This document shows, piece after piece, positions 53,464-64,000 of a stretch of 64,000 nucleotides of DNA. The stretch is taken from NCBI GenBank assembly GCA_001695595.3, contig MBPM02000067.1, forward strand, positions 248,001-312,000, in the 5' to 3' direction. Origin of the DNA: Plasmopara viticola (Eukaryota > Oomycota > Peronosporomycetes > Peronosporales > Peronosporaceae). The translations under genes and the position numbers were made by a program. The notes under the pieces are model-generated. The model saw only the letters and a program-made list of their open reading frames with translations, ran no database searches and was not told where the DNA came from. The first letter of the stretch is position 1; each line of letters begins with the position of its first letter.

Positions 53464-54240
53464 ACTTCAATGACAATTTTGTACAAATTCGTGCAGATCT
53501 CAAGAAAAGGGACCTGAAATCACGCTGCGGGCGATGCCCGAAATCAAGTTCACAATGCTGCTTCACCCAAATAAAGATAAGTGCATCTTCAGCGCAGAAT
53601 AAATCCATCTTTGGGTGTTTTGTTGACGAGGTTTTTAGCGGACACCGCTTGAGTCAAGACCATCGAAAATCCATTATACCAGATTGAAGGAAGTAGTTGG
53701 CCTTATCGATTACTTGCCCAAGAGCAGCATGATTGACGCGGATGTGGCGATACCACCATCAAATCTTTGAATAGATACAAAATAAATTATGTAGACCCGG
53801 TACTAACAGGCATTTGGCATAACACAGCCTGCCACAAACGTCGTTGCTACCTTTGCCAAAACGAGAGCGACCGTTCAGGGTCGTCTGTGACTCGTAGGGT
53901 TTCCAAATCGATGCCGCACTGCCACAGAGATCGAGTGACCGCGTTTGAATCTCGGCACCTAAAGGCTGTCAAGACTGCCAAAGAGAATAATCGTTTTTAT
54001 GACAAGAGCTACTTGCAATCAAGTATGCAGTTGTCTCTTTTGATGTCGACCTACTCGGCTCTAAGCCTTACAGTGTTTACACCACTCAAGTGTCGTCATT
54101 TAGCACCACAAAAAAGTTTCAGTAGCTCTTCTACTTTGCAGAGTATGGATTTTAAAGTTGATTGTATGACAGAGAAGCAAAGGTTTTTGGCTGAATCGCA
54201 TCGCGTCTTACGGGTTATGACATGTCACTGCAGTAACGTT
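53464..54240 (+). mobile_element. Dead gypsy reverse transcriptase-RNase H fragment, first tandem copy
   Basis: In shifting frames the DNA reads from the end of the gypsy polymerase into RNase H: a NKDKCIFSAE segment and HLWVFC before a stop, KEVVGLIDYLPK in place of the usual LGL-x-x-YL-x-K, then VTAFESRHLKA (family: V-I-A-F-E-S-R-x-L-x-x-A) and, one frame over, DLLGSKPYSVYT, matching the LGS-(K/R)-PF-x-V-(Y)-TDH block. Stops and frame changes show it is long dead. The whole segment is repeated at 54246-54931. Confidence 0.65.
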
Positions 54241-54245
54241 CAATC

Positions 54246-54931
54246 ACTTCAATGACAATTTTGTACAAATTCGTGCAGATCTCAAGAAAAGGGACCTATC
54301 TTTGGGTGTTTTGTTGACGAGGTTTTTAGCGGACACCGCTTGAGTCAAGACCATCGAATATCCATTTTACCAGATTGAAGGAAGTAGTTGGCCTTATCGA
54401 TTACTTGCCCAAGAGCAGCATGATTGACGCGGATGTGGCGATACCACCATCAAATCTTTGAATAGATACAAAATAAATTATGTAGACCCGGTACTAACAG
54501 GCATTTGGCATAACACAGCCTGCCACAAACGTCGTTGCTACCTTTGCCAAAACGAGAGCGACCGTTCAGGGTCGTCTGTGACTCGTAGGGTTTCCAAATC
54601 GATGCCGCACTGCCACAGAGATCGAGTGACCGCGTTTGAATCTCGGCACCTAAAGGCTGTCAAGACTGCCAAAGAGAATAATCGTTCTTATGACAAGAGC
54701 TACTTGCAATCAAGTATGCAGTTGTCTCTTTTGATGTCGACCTACTCGGCTCTAAGCCTTACAGTGTTTACACCACTCAAGTGTCGTCATTTAGCACCAC
54801 AAAAAAGTTTCAGTAGCTCTTCTACTTTGCAGAGTATGGATTTTAAAGTTGATTGTATGACAGAGAAGCAAAGTTTTTTGGCTGAATCGCATCGCGTCTT
54901 ACGGGTTATGACATGTCACTGCAGTAACGTT
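54246..54931 (+). mobile_element. Dead gypsy fragment, second tandem copy with a 91-bp deletion
   Basis: Direct repeat of 53464-54240, separated from it by five bases. It lacks the bases corresponding to 53516-53606, which carry the NKDKCIFSAE segment. I count about four substitutions in the remaining 686 bases, so the copies are over 99 per cent alike. They share the same stops and frame changes, so the duplication came after the element died. Confidence 0.7.
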
Positions 54932-57900
54932 GTCCTTTACGCAGCATATGAGATCCTTCCTTGCCTGATGATCTCTTTGGTAAAAAAAGCTTTTGGCTCG
55001 CCACCTACTGCACAGACAAAGCCTTAGGCTTCAAATCTGGCTTTGGTGCAGGGGCACTTTTTGATGCCGAATAATGCTCTTAAAAATGGCTTAATCATCA
55101 TCCAAGGCACGGCCGACTGGCAGTCTGCTTTTACAGCTAGTTTGGTTATTATTATATCTGAACTAAATCCATGCAACAGTCTTAAGAGTGGCGCCTTAAA
55201 CTCATCCTTCTCCATTCTAATTTTTGTGAGGAAGAATGAAATGGGCCTCGTACATAGAGTAGAGCTATTGTGTTAGAACCTATGGCTCTTTTTGAAAGAA
55301 GCCTTGGAATTCTGGCGCACGGCAGACAATCTATCGGTATGTTTTTCAATTTAAATACTGAGGTAAATTGAAAGATATTTGGCGGGATATTCGCCCTGCT
55401 TAAACTGCAGAGTTAGATTGGGTTGGTTCTAAGAGGACTAAAAATACGGCATTTGATATATCAGTCTTTAAGCCGTAAGCTCGACCTTTTAAGACCTAAC
55501 GATAGTGAACAATTAATCCACAGATGAATGTGCGCGCCTTCTCTATGTCATTGCGGTGTAATACACTCACAAAGTCGCCTGACAAATAGTACGTAAACTC
55601 TCTGCTCTTGTCGTACTGTACATCCGTCAGCCGATTTTCAGAAGAAAAACTTGCTTTATCAGTGTCGTTACTAAATGATTAAGATATTTTTAGTATCCCT
55701 CATCTCGGCATACGAAAGAACAGGTCTCTCTGTGTAATGACAGAGTACTTTTCTGCAAATACTGATTATGCTTGACCTCGAGCTTTTCTTGACCCGAACG
55801 CGAGTGGTTTATTTGCTTTAAGCTCATAACAGAAGGAAGATTTAAGCCGCATCAGAAATCCACAATTTATACGTCAAATTGGACTTGCAATTGCTAAGGG
55901 CTCAATCAGTTGTCCCAAAAAAACGGCGATTTAGTTCTAGACACGACTATTTTATGCGATATCATATATTGCTCACTACACGATCGTTAAGCACTTCGCA
56001 AAGCGGGCTAAAGAGCCTAAATAAAGCATTCTCTACCTCGATTGTTGTTTCTAATTTATCATAATAATTTTGGAGATTAATGATGTGATAAAGACTTTGA
56101 CTAAAGTCGATAACATCTTGTTTCCCCTTCAAACAAACTACAATATACTATATTTGCTCGTGCAAGTTGTCAGGGACACGCATTCAATCAACATTTAATA
56201 GTAATTACAGAAAAAAACGTTTTGATTTTAGCAAGCATATGCCGCGTGTAGCGTGGACGAAGCAACATGAATAAAAAAAAATGGTTAGATTTTACGGGGG
56301 CTTCAACAGTCGATGTTTATCAATTCTCTACTTAAATTGCCTTGAATGTACACGTTTTGTGACACAGATTTTAATGTGCTAATTATGATGATAGAGACTT
56401 TAATCAATGATATTTGAGCCTCGATATATCTAGCTAATTCGGCGAACATTCCTCGTTATGTCATTTTTAGCTGGACTTCCTGAACGAAAAAGTATTTGTA
56501 TTGTTACTGCTTCATAAATATTATCGTATCATGTATTTCTACTGCAAATGTGAAGGGGCGTATAAGTCGATGCGGACATTTTTTTGCTGGGTGACCTTGA
56601 AGACGAAATAGCTGGCATTCGCAATAGGTCTATTTGTTTGTGCCGTCGGGCAACTATCAATTTATTGATGTTGCCGTCATTAAAGCTTTAAGGTGTAAGT
56701 AAGGTATGAAGTATTTTTTATTCATAAGCTTGTTGATATATGATTGTCCGTGCCGAAATCTACTGTTCACCAAAAGCTATTAGTCCCACCTCAAGAAAAG
56801 AGAGCGAGAAAAGTTCGGATCGCTGAGGAAGAGTATAAATTTACTTTTACGATATGGTCATCAAATGTCGTGGGAGAGCTTTCTTCTTCGGTTGTATTCT
56901 GTAGTTTGAGCTACCGATTTGTACTTCGATTGTGACAGCAGTGAAACCTTAGTTGTATGCAATGATGTACAAAGAACTATAAAAATTTCTTTGATCCAAA
57001 GCATTACACTATAAAAGGGGTATATTACAACAACAGTAATCAGTAGTGCAATACAAGTCTTTGTCTTCTTACGCGCTGTTGAGCTGATACCGTGCGTTGC
57101 ACGAAAGTGTTAGTATACAATGCCGGAAATGTGATAGGCTTGCTTCATTTAGGAACGTCGGTGGCAATGTATGGTGCGATGACGATTCAATCTATCAGCT
57201 TGGTATTTTGTTTATGAAATCACGGCAATCTTCACGAAAATTAAAAATCCGAGCACGCACAACTTTGTGAGGAGTAAGCTCGATATGACTGTAGCAGAGT
57301 TTTATCTCACCAGGTGCTCCAGATAGCCGATTGACGAACAGTATTATAGTAAGCTTGGGGCTGTACCTTACATATTCGCTGGCGAGGATGGTAGCAACGT
57401 GTGGATTTTGCCAAATGTAGATAATGTGGTTGCAGGTGGAAGAGAATCTTCACGTTGCAAGCTCGATGGGAGTAGTCGGATCAAGGTCGGTCCGGCTACA
57501 TTCCTAGGGATGCACTAATCTGGGCATCTTTCCTTTCCTTTTTCCAGTGTATTTTTCCAATAGCGGGCAACGCGATAGATTGAAAGCGTATATGATCTCA
57601 CAGCAAAGCTGTGAGCTCTGAAGACCAATCGCGGATTGTAAATAACGTAAAATTTATATCGCTATAGACAAATTGGACGCTTGTTTATGATACAGTAATT
57701 TCACTTTGTTGATAGGCCAACTCTTTCCTAATAGTCATCTTGAGGTAGCCTGTACACGTATCCAAATATTCTTTTAATCGATGTCAGCCGATTACTCAAG
57801 GTAACCTAAGTCACAAAAATTTGCGGGTAATGAATTGGTCTCGGCTTGGATCGTACCTTAAGTTTTCTTGCCTCGTACCCCAGATTAAACGATCCGACCC

Positions 57901-60900
57901 AGACGAGGCAAAATTAGCAGGGCAGCAGACAATAGCGACAAGCGAATGTTAGGCGACATGAAGTCTTTGGGTACAATAACGCTTTACGTCGACTTAAGAA
58001 GCCCTAAAACTCAATACCAGGTGTACCGCTACACGGTGCGGACTTTTGTATATTATAAACCGTAGGCGAGGATCCCTTCTACTCGTGAACGATAGCGAAT
58101 GCCATTACCACAAGGAGTTCATTGTTGTGCACGCCGGCACTACGGTTAAGCCCAATTTCTTGTGAAGCGAAGGCTATATCCTCACTTCGACATCACGTAC
58201 AGGTTTGAGGCATCTCTTCAGCTAGAACGCTTTGACACCGTAGACGCTTTTAATCATGGTGATCAACGTCTTTGTCAGGTTTGCGCTGGGCCACAAGTGT
58301 AGCCCATTTTAAGACCACTGCGCGAGAATAGCTCACAGAAGCTTGATGCTGTAGATTGTAGCAAATAGGACGGCACTTCGATGGCTGTTGACGACAAGGC
58401 TTCAGCTTAACAAACTTGTACTAAAGATACTGCTTTATTTTAAGAGCAACTTTGCGGAAGACATTTCAAAGTGCGAGCAGAGTTACCTTTGTTTCCAAAG
58501 TCTTTTGTCATTTTCAGACCTTTCATGAGGTACAAGTGCCACTAATTCCTTTCGCACTTCCAGCTGATCTTTTAAGCCACCAAACGAGTGCGTTAGTACA
58601 AACAGAGTGAAATACCTGTGGATGTTATAATCTAACCTTGAGAGCTGCGCGTAGCTCTCACTAAGCGCTCTTCACTTAGTGCTATGGTGTCTCTCTGGCG
58701 GTCACAGCTAGCTCATCGAATGCGATTTTGTAACTGCCCACAGATATAAAATCAATCTTGCTTTTTGCTGTATTAAATCTGGTGCTCTTGCGTTGTATCA
58801 AGGTAGTCTTTGGTTCATTGGGCACCCGTGCTAGAACAGACAATGGCAGCAAAAGTACGTAGGGTGCGCAAGAAGCACACTGGTTGTTAACAAGGAGGCG
58901 TACGGGCGTACGTGTGTGTGGACCAAGTAAGGTATATATGTCCCTTGGATCGTTCGGCGAGGTGGTTAGAGTCGCAGACTTATTAGCTGGGCTTATATTT
59001 TATTGAGGATATCCACCATCTGATGCCGAAGTTAGCAAGTCGTAAGACAGGAGTCTTGCTCACGTGAAGCCGAGTCTGACAGACGCGCGTAGTGTGAGCG
59101 TATTTTACGCGCGACCGAATATTTCGACGGCGTAATGTACATGCGCCAGAAAGTCCTGTGATTTTCGAGCCTTGTGAGATCACCTCACTTCTTGTATTGC
59201 TGTCTGTAGCAGACCCCAACGAGCCACGTTGAACGGGCGTCAAATCCTTCTATTAGCCTAGCTTTTGTGTTTTGATTCGGGCTTTGAGGCCTATTTGTTT
59301 CACGAAGCGGACCGGCAAGAAGCGGCACAGGTGACGGAAGTCGATGGTGTCTAGTAGACAAAGAATTCCAAGAAAAGGTTTTGACTGGTATGAACTCAGG
59401 GAATTCGGAGTCTTGATGGGGGAAAGTGTAATGGGATTACTTGAATCCAGTATAAGTGCCGCACTAGTTGGCGGTGGTATGATATTGTGTGACATAGTTC
59501 GTGATAGTTCAGATATCACGTAAAGCCAGTACTCATTACTACCCAGCTAACAGAATAGTAGTACATGAACTTATGACCACTGCTTAATGCAAATATGTTG
59601 AGCTTAATGTGCCATATAATGTTAAATCTACAAGGGGTGTAATCGATATATTTACGCTAAGTTCATTTCACATATTTGTGTATGAGTACATTTGTAAACT
59701 GTTGAGGTCAGGCAGATAGCAATGTAAGACTCGCGGTGGATCTAAGTATAGATCAAGGGTTAGAAATTTGAACTTGCGTCTAAAAGCTACGGCAGCTCTA
59801 ATACAGCTCGCGCACTTCAGATTGTAAGCTAAGAAATTATTCATGAGAATACGTTCTACTGATGTGCACTAAGCAGTAGACCTAAGATGTACTGTTCTCG
59901 TTTAGATTCTCAGGTTTACTCATGCCTTCGAACTGATGTTCGTAACATCATTTGGCTTACGTCACAAACAAATAGCCACCAGAGAGACCCGCAAAAATTG
60001 GTGGAAATGCAGTGCGCTGAGACAAACCAAATTTGTGTATTTTCGTTACAGAATGAGTATCCGATCGAGAAGGAGAGGAGATCTGATCAAGCGTGACGAT
60101 CAGGATTCACGCTCACTCCAGGTGAATTTTGGAATGAGCAGCTTTTTTAACATATATCGTAGAATTGACAATAAAGAAAGAGGGAACAGGCCTATGCCTT
60201 CAAGAAAAGGCGAATCTTTATTGGACTACATAGGTTGATGGGTTCTAGTGGTATGGAGTTTTTCTGGTACCGTATGCTACGCGCCCAGAAGTTGAACGGC
60301 CCGAAGCATTAAGCTTGGCCGGACGACGTGATCTTCTCTCAATTAAATGCACCTGCTATTGTAAAACAATTGAGCTTTGAATACGATAGACGCTCAATGT
60401 ACGTCCCAAATTGCATCCGCAGTCGCGGATATTATAGGCTAGTACCTAGCGTACTGTCATTCAAAATCTACACGGCGCGTAATTTCCGTTCTGCATCCCG
60501 CCAGGACAGAGCCAGCCGATACAGCTCCTTTACCATCAGCCCAAGAACCATTATGTGAAAGCACCATCCTGAATGGCGGGTGAGCCATTGTTCGATGCTT
60601 TGCAGATTGCTAGCTGGAGGACCTTAAATATTAACGTTAGTCTTGATTTCAATACTTACAATTGCGACCTTGCATACTAATATGCCTTAAGCATTGTCCA
60701 TCAGATCATTTACTGCTTTTTTTGTGACCGAAATGCGGCCTTTCACTTGACTTACAAAACATCACAAGATTTATGTTACACAATACGGTTATACCACCAG
60801 CCAGTGTGACGCACACGGAAGATGTGAAACCTTGTTACTCTCCTCCTTATCAAGCCCTAACCTCCTTAAGTTCATGCAAGTGAAAACCTGCTTTAAAGTT

Positions 60901-63900
60901 TTCGGTCAATCAGACACTACCGCTCTGGTTTGTGTCGCTTCTCAAAAGCCCTCATAACAAATTGGATGAGCCGCAAAGCTCATACGCCCTGGTCCGACTG
61001 CCGTGTAAGCGTGTTGTCTGTTTTAGACGAATTTGTCGGTGTAAAATAAGACACGAACTAAGTTCACAGAGTCTGAAAACCACATGGCTTTCCGGCATAA
61101 GCACGTACTACCAATTCGTTTACTTGTAGACCACACTTATGCCACGCAGATAGGTTGCTTTAAGTTTTACTTTCTATTCAGAGTGAGCAAAACCCAACTC
61201 TCATGACCGACTGCAACAACCAACCTCGGCAAGGCAGGGTGAAGATAAGGAATGCCCTCATCAATAATATTCGAGCCCCGCACGTGAACGTGTGAATTGT
61301 ATCATTATGCCGAGAAGTCCAAAGAGTTCCTTAAATCGTACTCTGTATAAACATCATCGTATCCACGCCCGTGTTAGCTTGTGTATTGCACATCGCGCTC
61401 GAGAGCAACCTGCACACCCCGCGTAACACGCACTTGCTCTTTTATCAAACGCATTGTGCGGTTCGATGAGCCAAAGTCTTTTCGAGCGTTGGATTATAGA
61501 AGCAAGATGATATTTTCTCTGCTCGCGTAGCAAAAACAGCCTCAGCGAAGCCAATATACAAGTATAGCAGTATCTTTGGTACAAGTTCATCTGACTGAAG
61601 ACTTGTTATCGGCTTCTAGCGAACCATCGCTTCGCGACTAATGCTCAGCGAAGTCATGGTATAGTAAGTACTGCTTCCGCAGCGTTCACCAGGGTCACCG
61701 GTATGAGCTCTGCTTGGGACATCGGTGCCTCCAGCCAGCACACTCTTGCTATGTATGGCAGCATACTCTAGCCACAGACGCTGGCTGTCATAATTGACAG
61801 CGCTAACGACGTCGATACGATTACGTCAAAGTGAGTCTTTTTACTTCAGCTCTCGAAGTGAGGATGTCCCCCTCACCCTACAAGATAATGGCTTTGACTA
61901 TGGTGACAGCGCCGCGCGAGAAAAAGCTTCACGTGGAAGTCTTTATCAAGGAAAGAGGAGGAGGATGAGGTTTTGGTATCCTGCGGCACATTAAGTGCTC
62001 TTTTTTATTACGTCTTCTGCAGACGTCTGGTGAACGCAGCCTGGAAGCTGGCGATCCGTGACCCTGACGAACCCGACTATCTTTGCCAAGACATGCACTA
62101 GATGCCTAAACTCTGCGATCTCTTGATCATATTGAATCGGCTCTCGATCCTTTAGCACTTAGTCGCATCTCTCGCGAGCAAGTCGCCCGATTCTTGCCAT
62201 TGTGTGTGTACAACCCGCTCTAGCATTTCCCCGTCCACCTAAACGGGGTCATTGCATCGCTTGAGTAGACTTACATAGAGAACGGGGTGTGTTTGCAAAT
62301 GTCTATCGATTTACGCTTAGCCTGGCTATGATCTTATATTGTCAAATGAAGCTTGGGCGTAGTTAAGTCTAGGAGACAGTAGTAATTGCATAAGCATACA
62401 ATTTCATATATACAATATCAATGTAGCCCTGCTACTTCTTCCCTTTTGGTCAAAATATTTCTTAGAAGTATCTTGGTTTTCAGCGAAATTACCTCATACG
62501 AGCCTCCAGCCACTTAGTCTCATAGATACGAAGTCGTTGACTTGCCTACGCAGAATGAAAAGGTAGAAAGTCGATATTTTCTCATCTACATACCCAAAGT
62601 CACAATATGGTGCTGTTAAAGACATGAGAGCTGGAATAACCTGTTAGAACGTCGTGTGCTCTGGTGTGGAATGAACGGTATTATACAATGCAAACTCGAC
62701 GAGTGGGAGCATGGTGCTTTGAGGCTTTGTGTTTCTATACAAACGCTGCGTAACACGTCTTCGACGACGCGATATACTTGCACTGCCTACCATCGACCTG
62801 CGAAAAGTTTGCTGTGGACATGTTCAGTAAATACTCTCTTGAAAAGATGCCGCTAAGAAGGGCTCTCGGTTGGTAACAATACGTTTTGGCAGATCATGCT
62901 GTCTAAAGACACGGTCAAGAAATTGCGGTTTTTACACCCTCGACCGTGTCCGACACGACCGCATAACGAGTTGTTCAGCTTAATTGGTTAACGAAGATCA
63001 CAAAATCATGCTTGTCTGCCAAGGCTTGTGACAGGCTAAGAGAAAATCGGTACTAATGGATCGCCGACTGGGCGATGGCACCGTCAAGCTTTCTAATCAT
63101 GCAGCAGCATGTTTGACCTGGTGGAACACTTAGCATGAGCACACATATGTGCTGACACTTCGCATGGGGAGGTGACAACGCTCTTTAATTAAGCCGAGTG
63201 CACTTCACACCGTTCAATTTGCCCTGAAATTTTGCAGTACATATATTCAGATTTTAAGTGTGGTGTAAAGTAGTTGCTCCATTTAGCATATTGTAGGAAT
63301 GTACAATACGACACTTGCCATTTAGCTTTCTGAGACACGATGTAGGTGTGGACTGGGAGGTCTACTTTCCCAAACCATTTAGGCCGTGTGAAGTAGACAA
63401 AGAAACACGTCAATGCCGTCACACTAAACATTTGGGAATGTTTTACACAGGGCTTGGTTTCTGGAGCTAAGCAAATTCTTTACCCTACACCTCTATCAGG
63501 TATGTCCGGTCTCGTGAAATCACGTTCTGTTGCTTTTTATAATGAGATGATGCGAATCCGATGGATTATAAAAAATTAAAGACTTTCTCTGTGCACCAAG
63601 TGTCTTCATAGGAACATCATTCAATAGCGATGAATCGGCGATCTCTCCGTCAGGTTAATGAACCATTCCTCATCTATGCGGTCGGCTTTACGAGCCTATT
63701 CTAACTGTACCATGGACATAAGTTTCATATAGATCAAACATAGCAAGCTACTAGACTCAATTCCAAGCCTTCGTACGTAACAGTACCTCTCTCTATACTG
63801 TAATTCACCCGAGCGCTGTCTTCATTTTTCGATAGGTCCATTTTGGTTCCTACCTGTTCAAGACTTTAAACGCTGCGCTGCTCGATGAGCTTCACGTATC

Positions 63901-64000
63901 TCTGTCTTCTCCGTGGTTGGATCGATGGTCTTAATTGAACGCTCCGAATTGTAGTCTTGTCGAAGCGATTTCGCATTGATACACTGAGGTATCTAACGAG
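54932..64000. other. Right-hand gene desert, nothing supported
   Basis: About 9 kb without a supportable gene, RNA gene or transposon domain. Frames at 55024-55276, 59253-59519 and 63189-63431 lack known motifs. Small perfect hairpins occur near 57597-57615 (8-bp arms) and as an adjacent pair at 58640-58681 (7-bp arms each). The stretch at 58950-58985 superficially resembles the 5' half of a tRNA but has no T-arm. Confidence 0.35.

Noticed and set aside
57597..57615. CTCACAGC-AAA-GCTGTGAG hairpin
   Set aside because: Only 8-bp arms; several of these are expected by chance in 64 kb.
58950..58990. tRNA-like GGTGGTTAGAGTCGCAGACT
   Set aside because: No T-arm or B-box follows within tRNA distance, and the acceptor stem does not pair.
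1..64000. CRISPR arrays, prophage, bacterial operons or ribosome binding sites
   Set aside because: The spliced genes and CDC14/MAK16 content show nuclear eukaryotic DNA; no regularly spaced array was seen.

Overview
The window looks like nuclear DNA of an oomycete, most likely a Phytophthora or downy-mildew relative. The evidence is a set of widely spaced protein genes with very few and short introns (81 and 99 bases where I can define them), recognisable eukaryotic housekeeping genes, oomycete-style initiator-like sites (TCAYTYY) just upstream of some genes, and long gene-free stretches that hold decayed Ty3/gypsy retrotransposon pieces of the type common in Phytophthora. The species cannot be named from sequence alone.

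Seven protein genes are supported. At the left end are a glutathione peroxidase-like gene (two exons) and the ribosome-biogenesis gene MAK16 (two exons, with a first exon of only 62 bases). A minus-strand alpha/beta hydrolase with a long disordered phospho-site-rich N-terminus lies at 8.1-10.4 kb. At 24.1-27.5 kb an EF-hand protein and a coiled-coil protein face each other tail to tail. At 36.5-40.3 kb an oomycete-type protein of unknown function is followed by the dual-specificity phosphatase gene CDC14. These genes do not form an obvious pathway; they are ordinary single-copy genes in small islands.

Between the islands are about 12 kb (11.5-24.0), 9 kb (27.5-36.5) and 24 kb (40.3-64.0) without a credible gene. 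Scattered in them are broken gypsy pol pieces (reverse transcriptase, RNase H, integrase zinc-binding region), dispersed LTR-like repeats, small tandem duplications and a possible tRNA-Arg-derived relic.

The most interesting structure is a family of five LINE-derived insertions at 661-986, 4582-5740, 6759-7906, 11212-11536 and 40968-41293. Two long copies (about 1.15 kb) keep only the start of an APE-type endonuclease and the end of the reverse transcriptase protein, joined at an A-tract. Three short copies (about 326 bp) share two further identical internal deletions. Four of the five have visible target-site duplications, all different, so each size class appears to have been mobilised repeatedly. 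This is a graded set of non-autonomous, SINE-like derivatives of one LINE.
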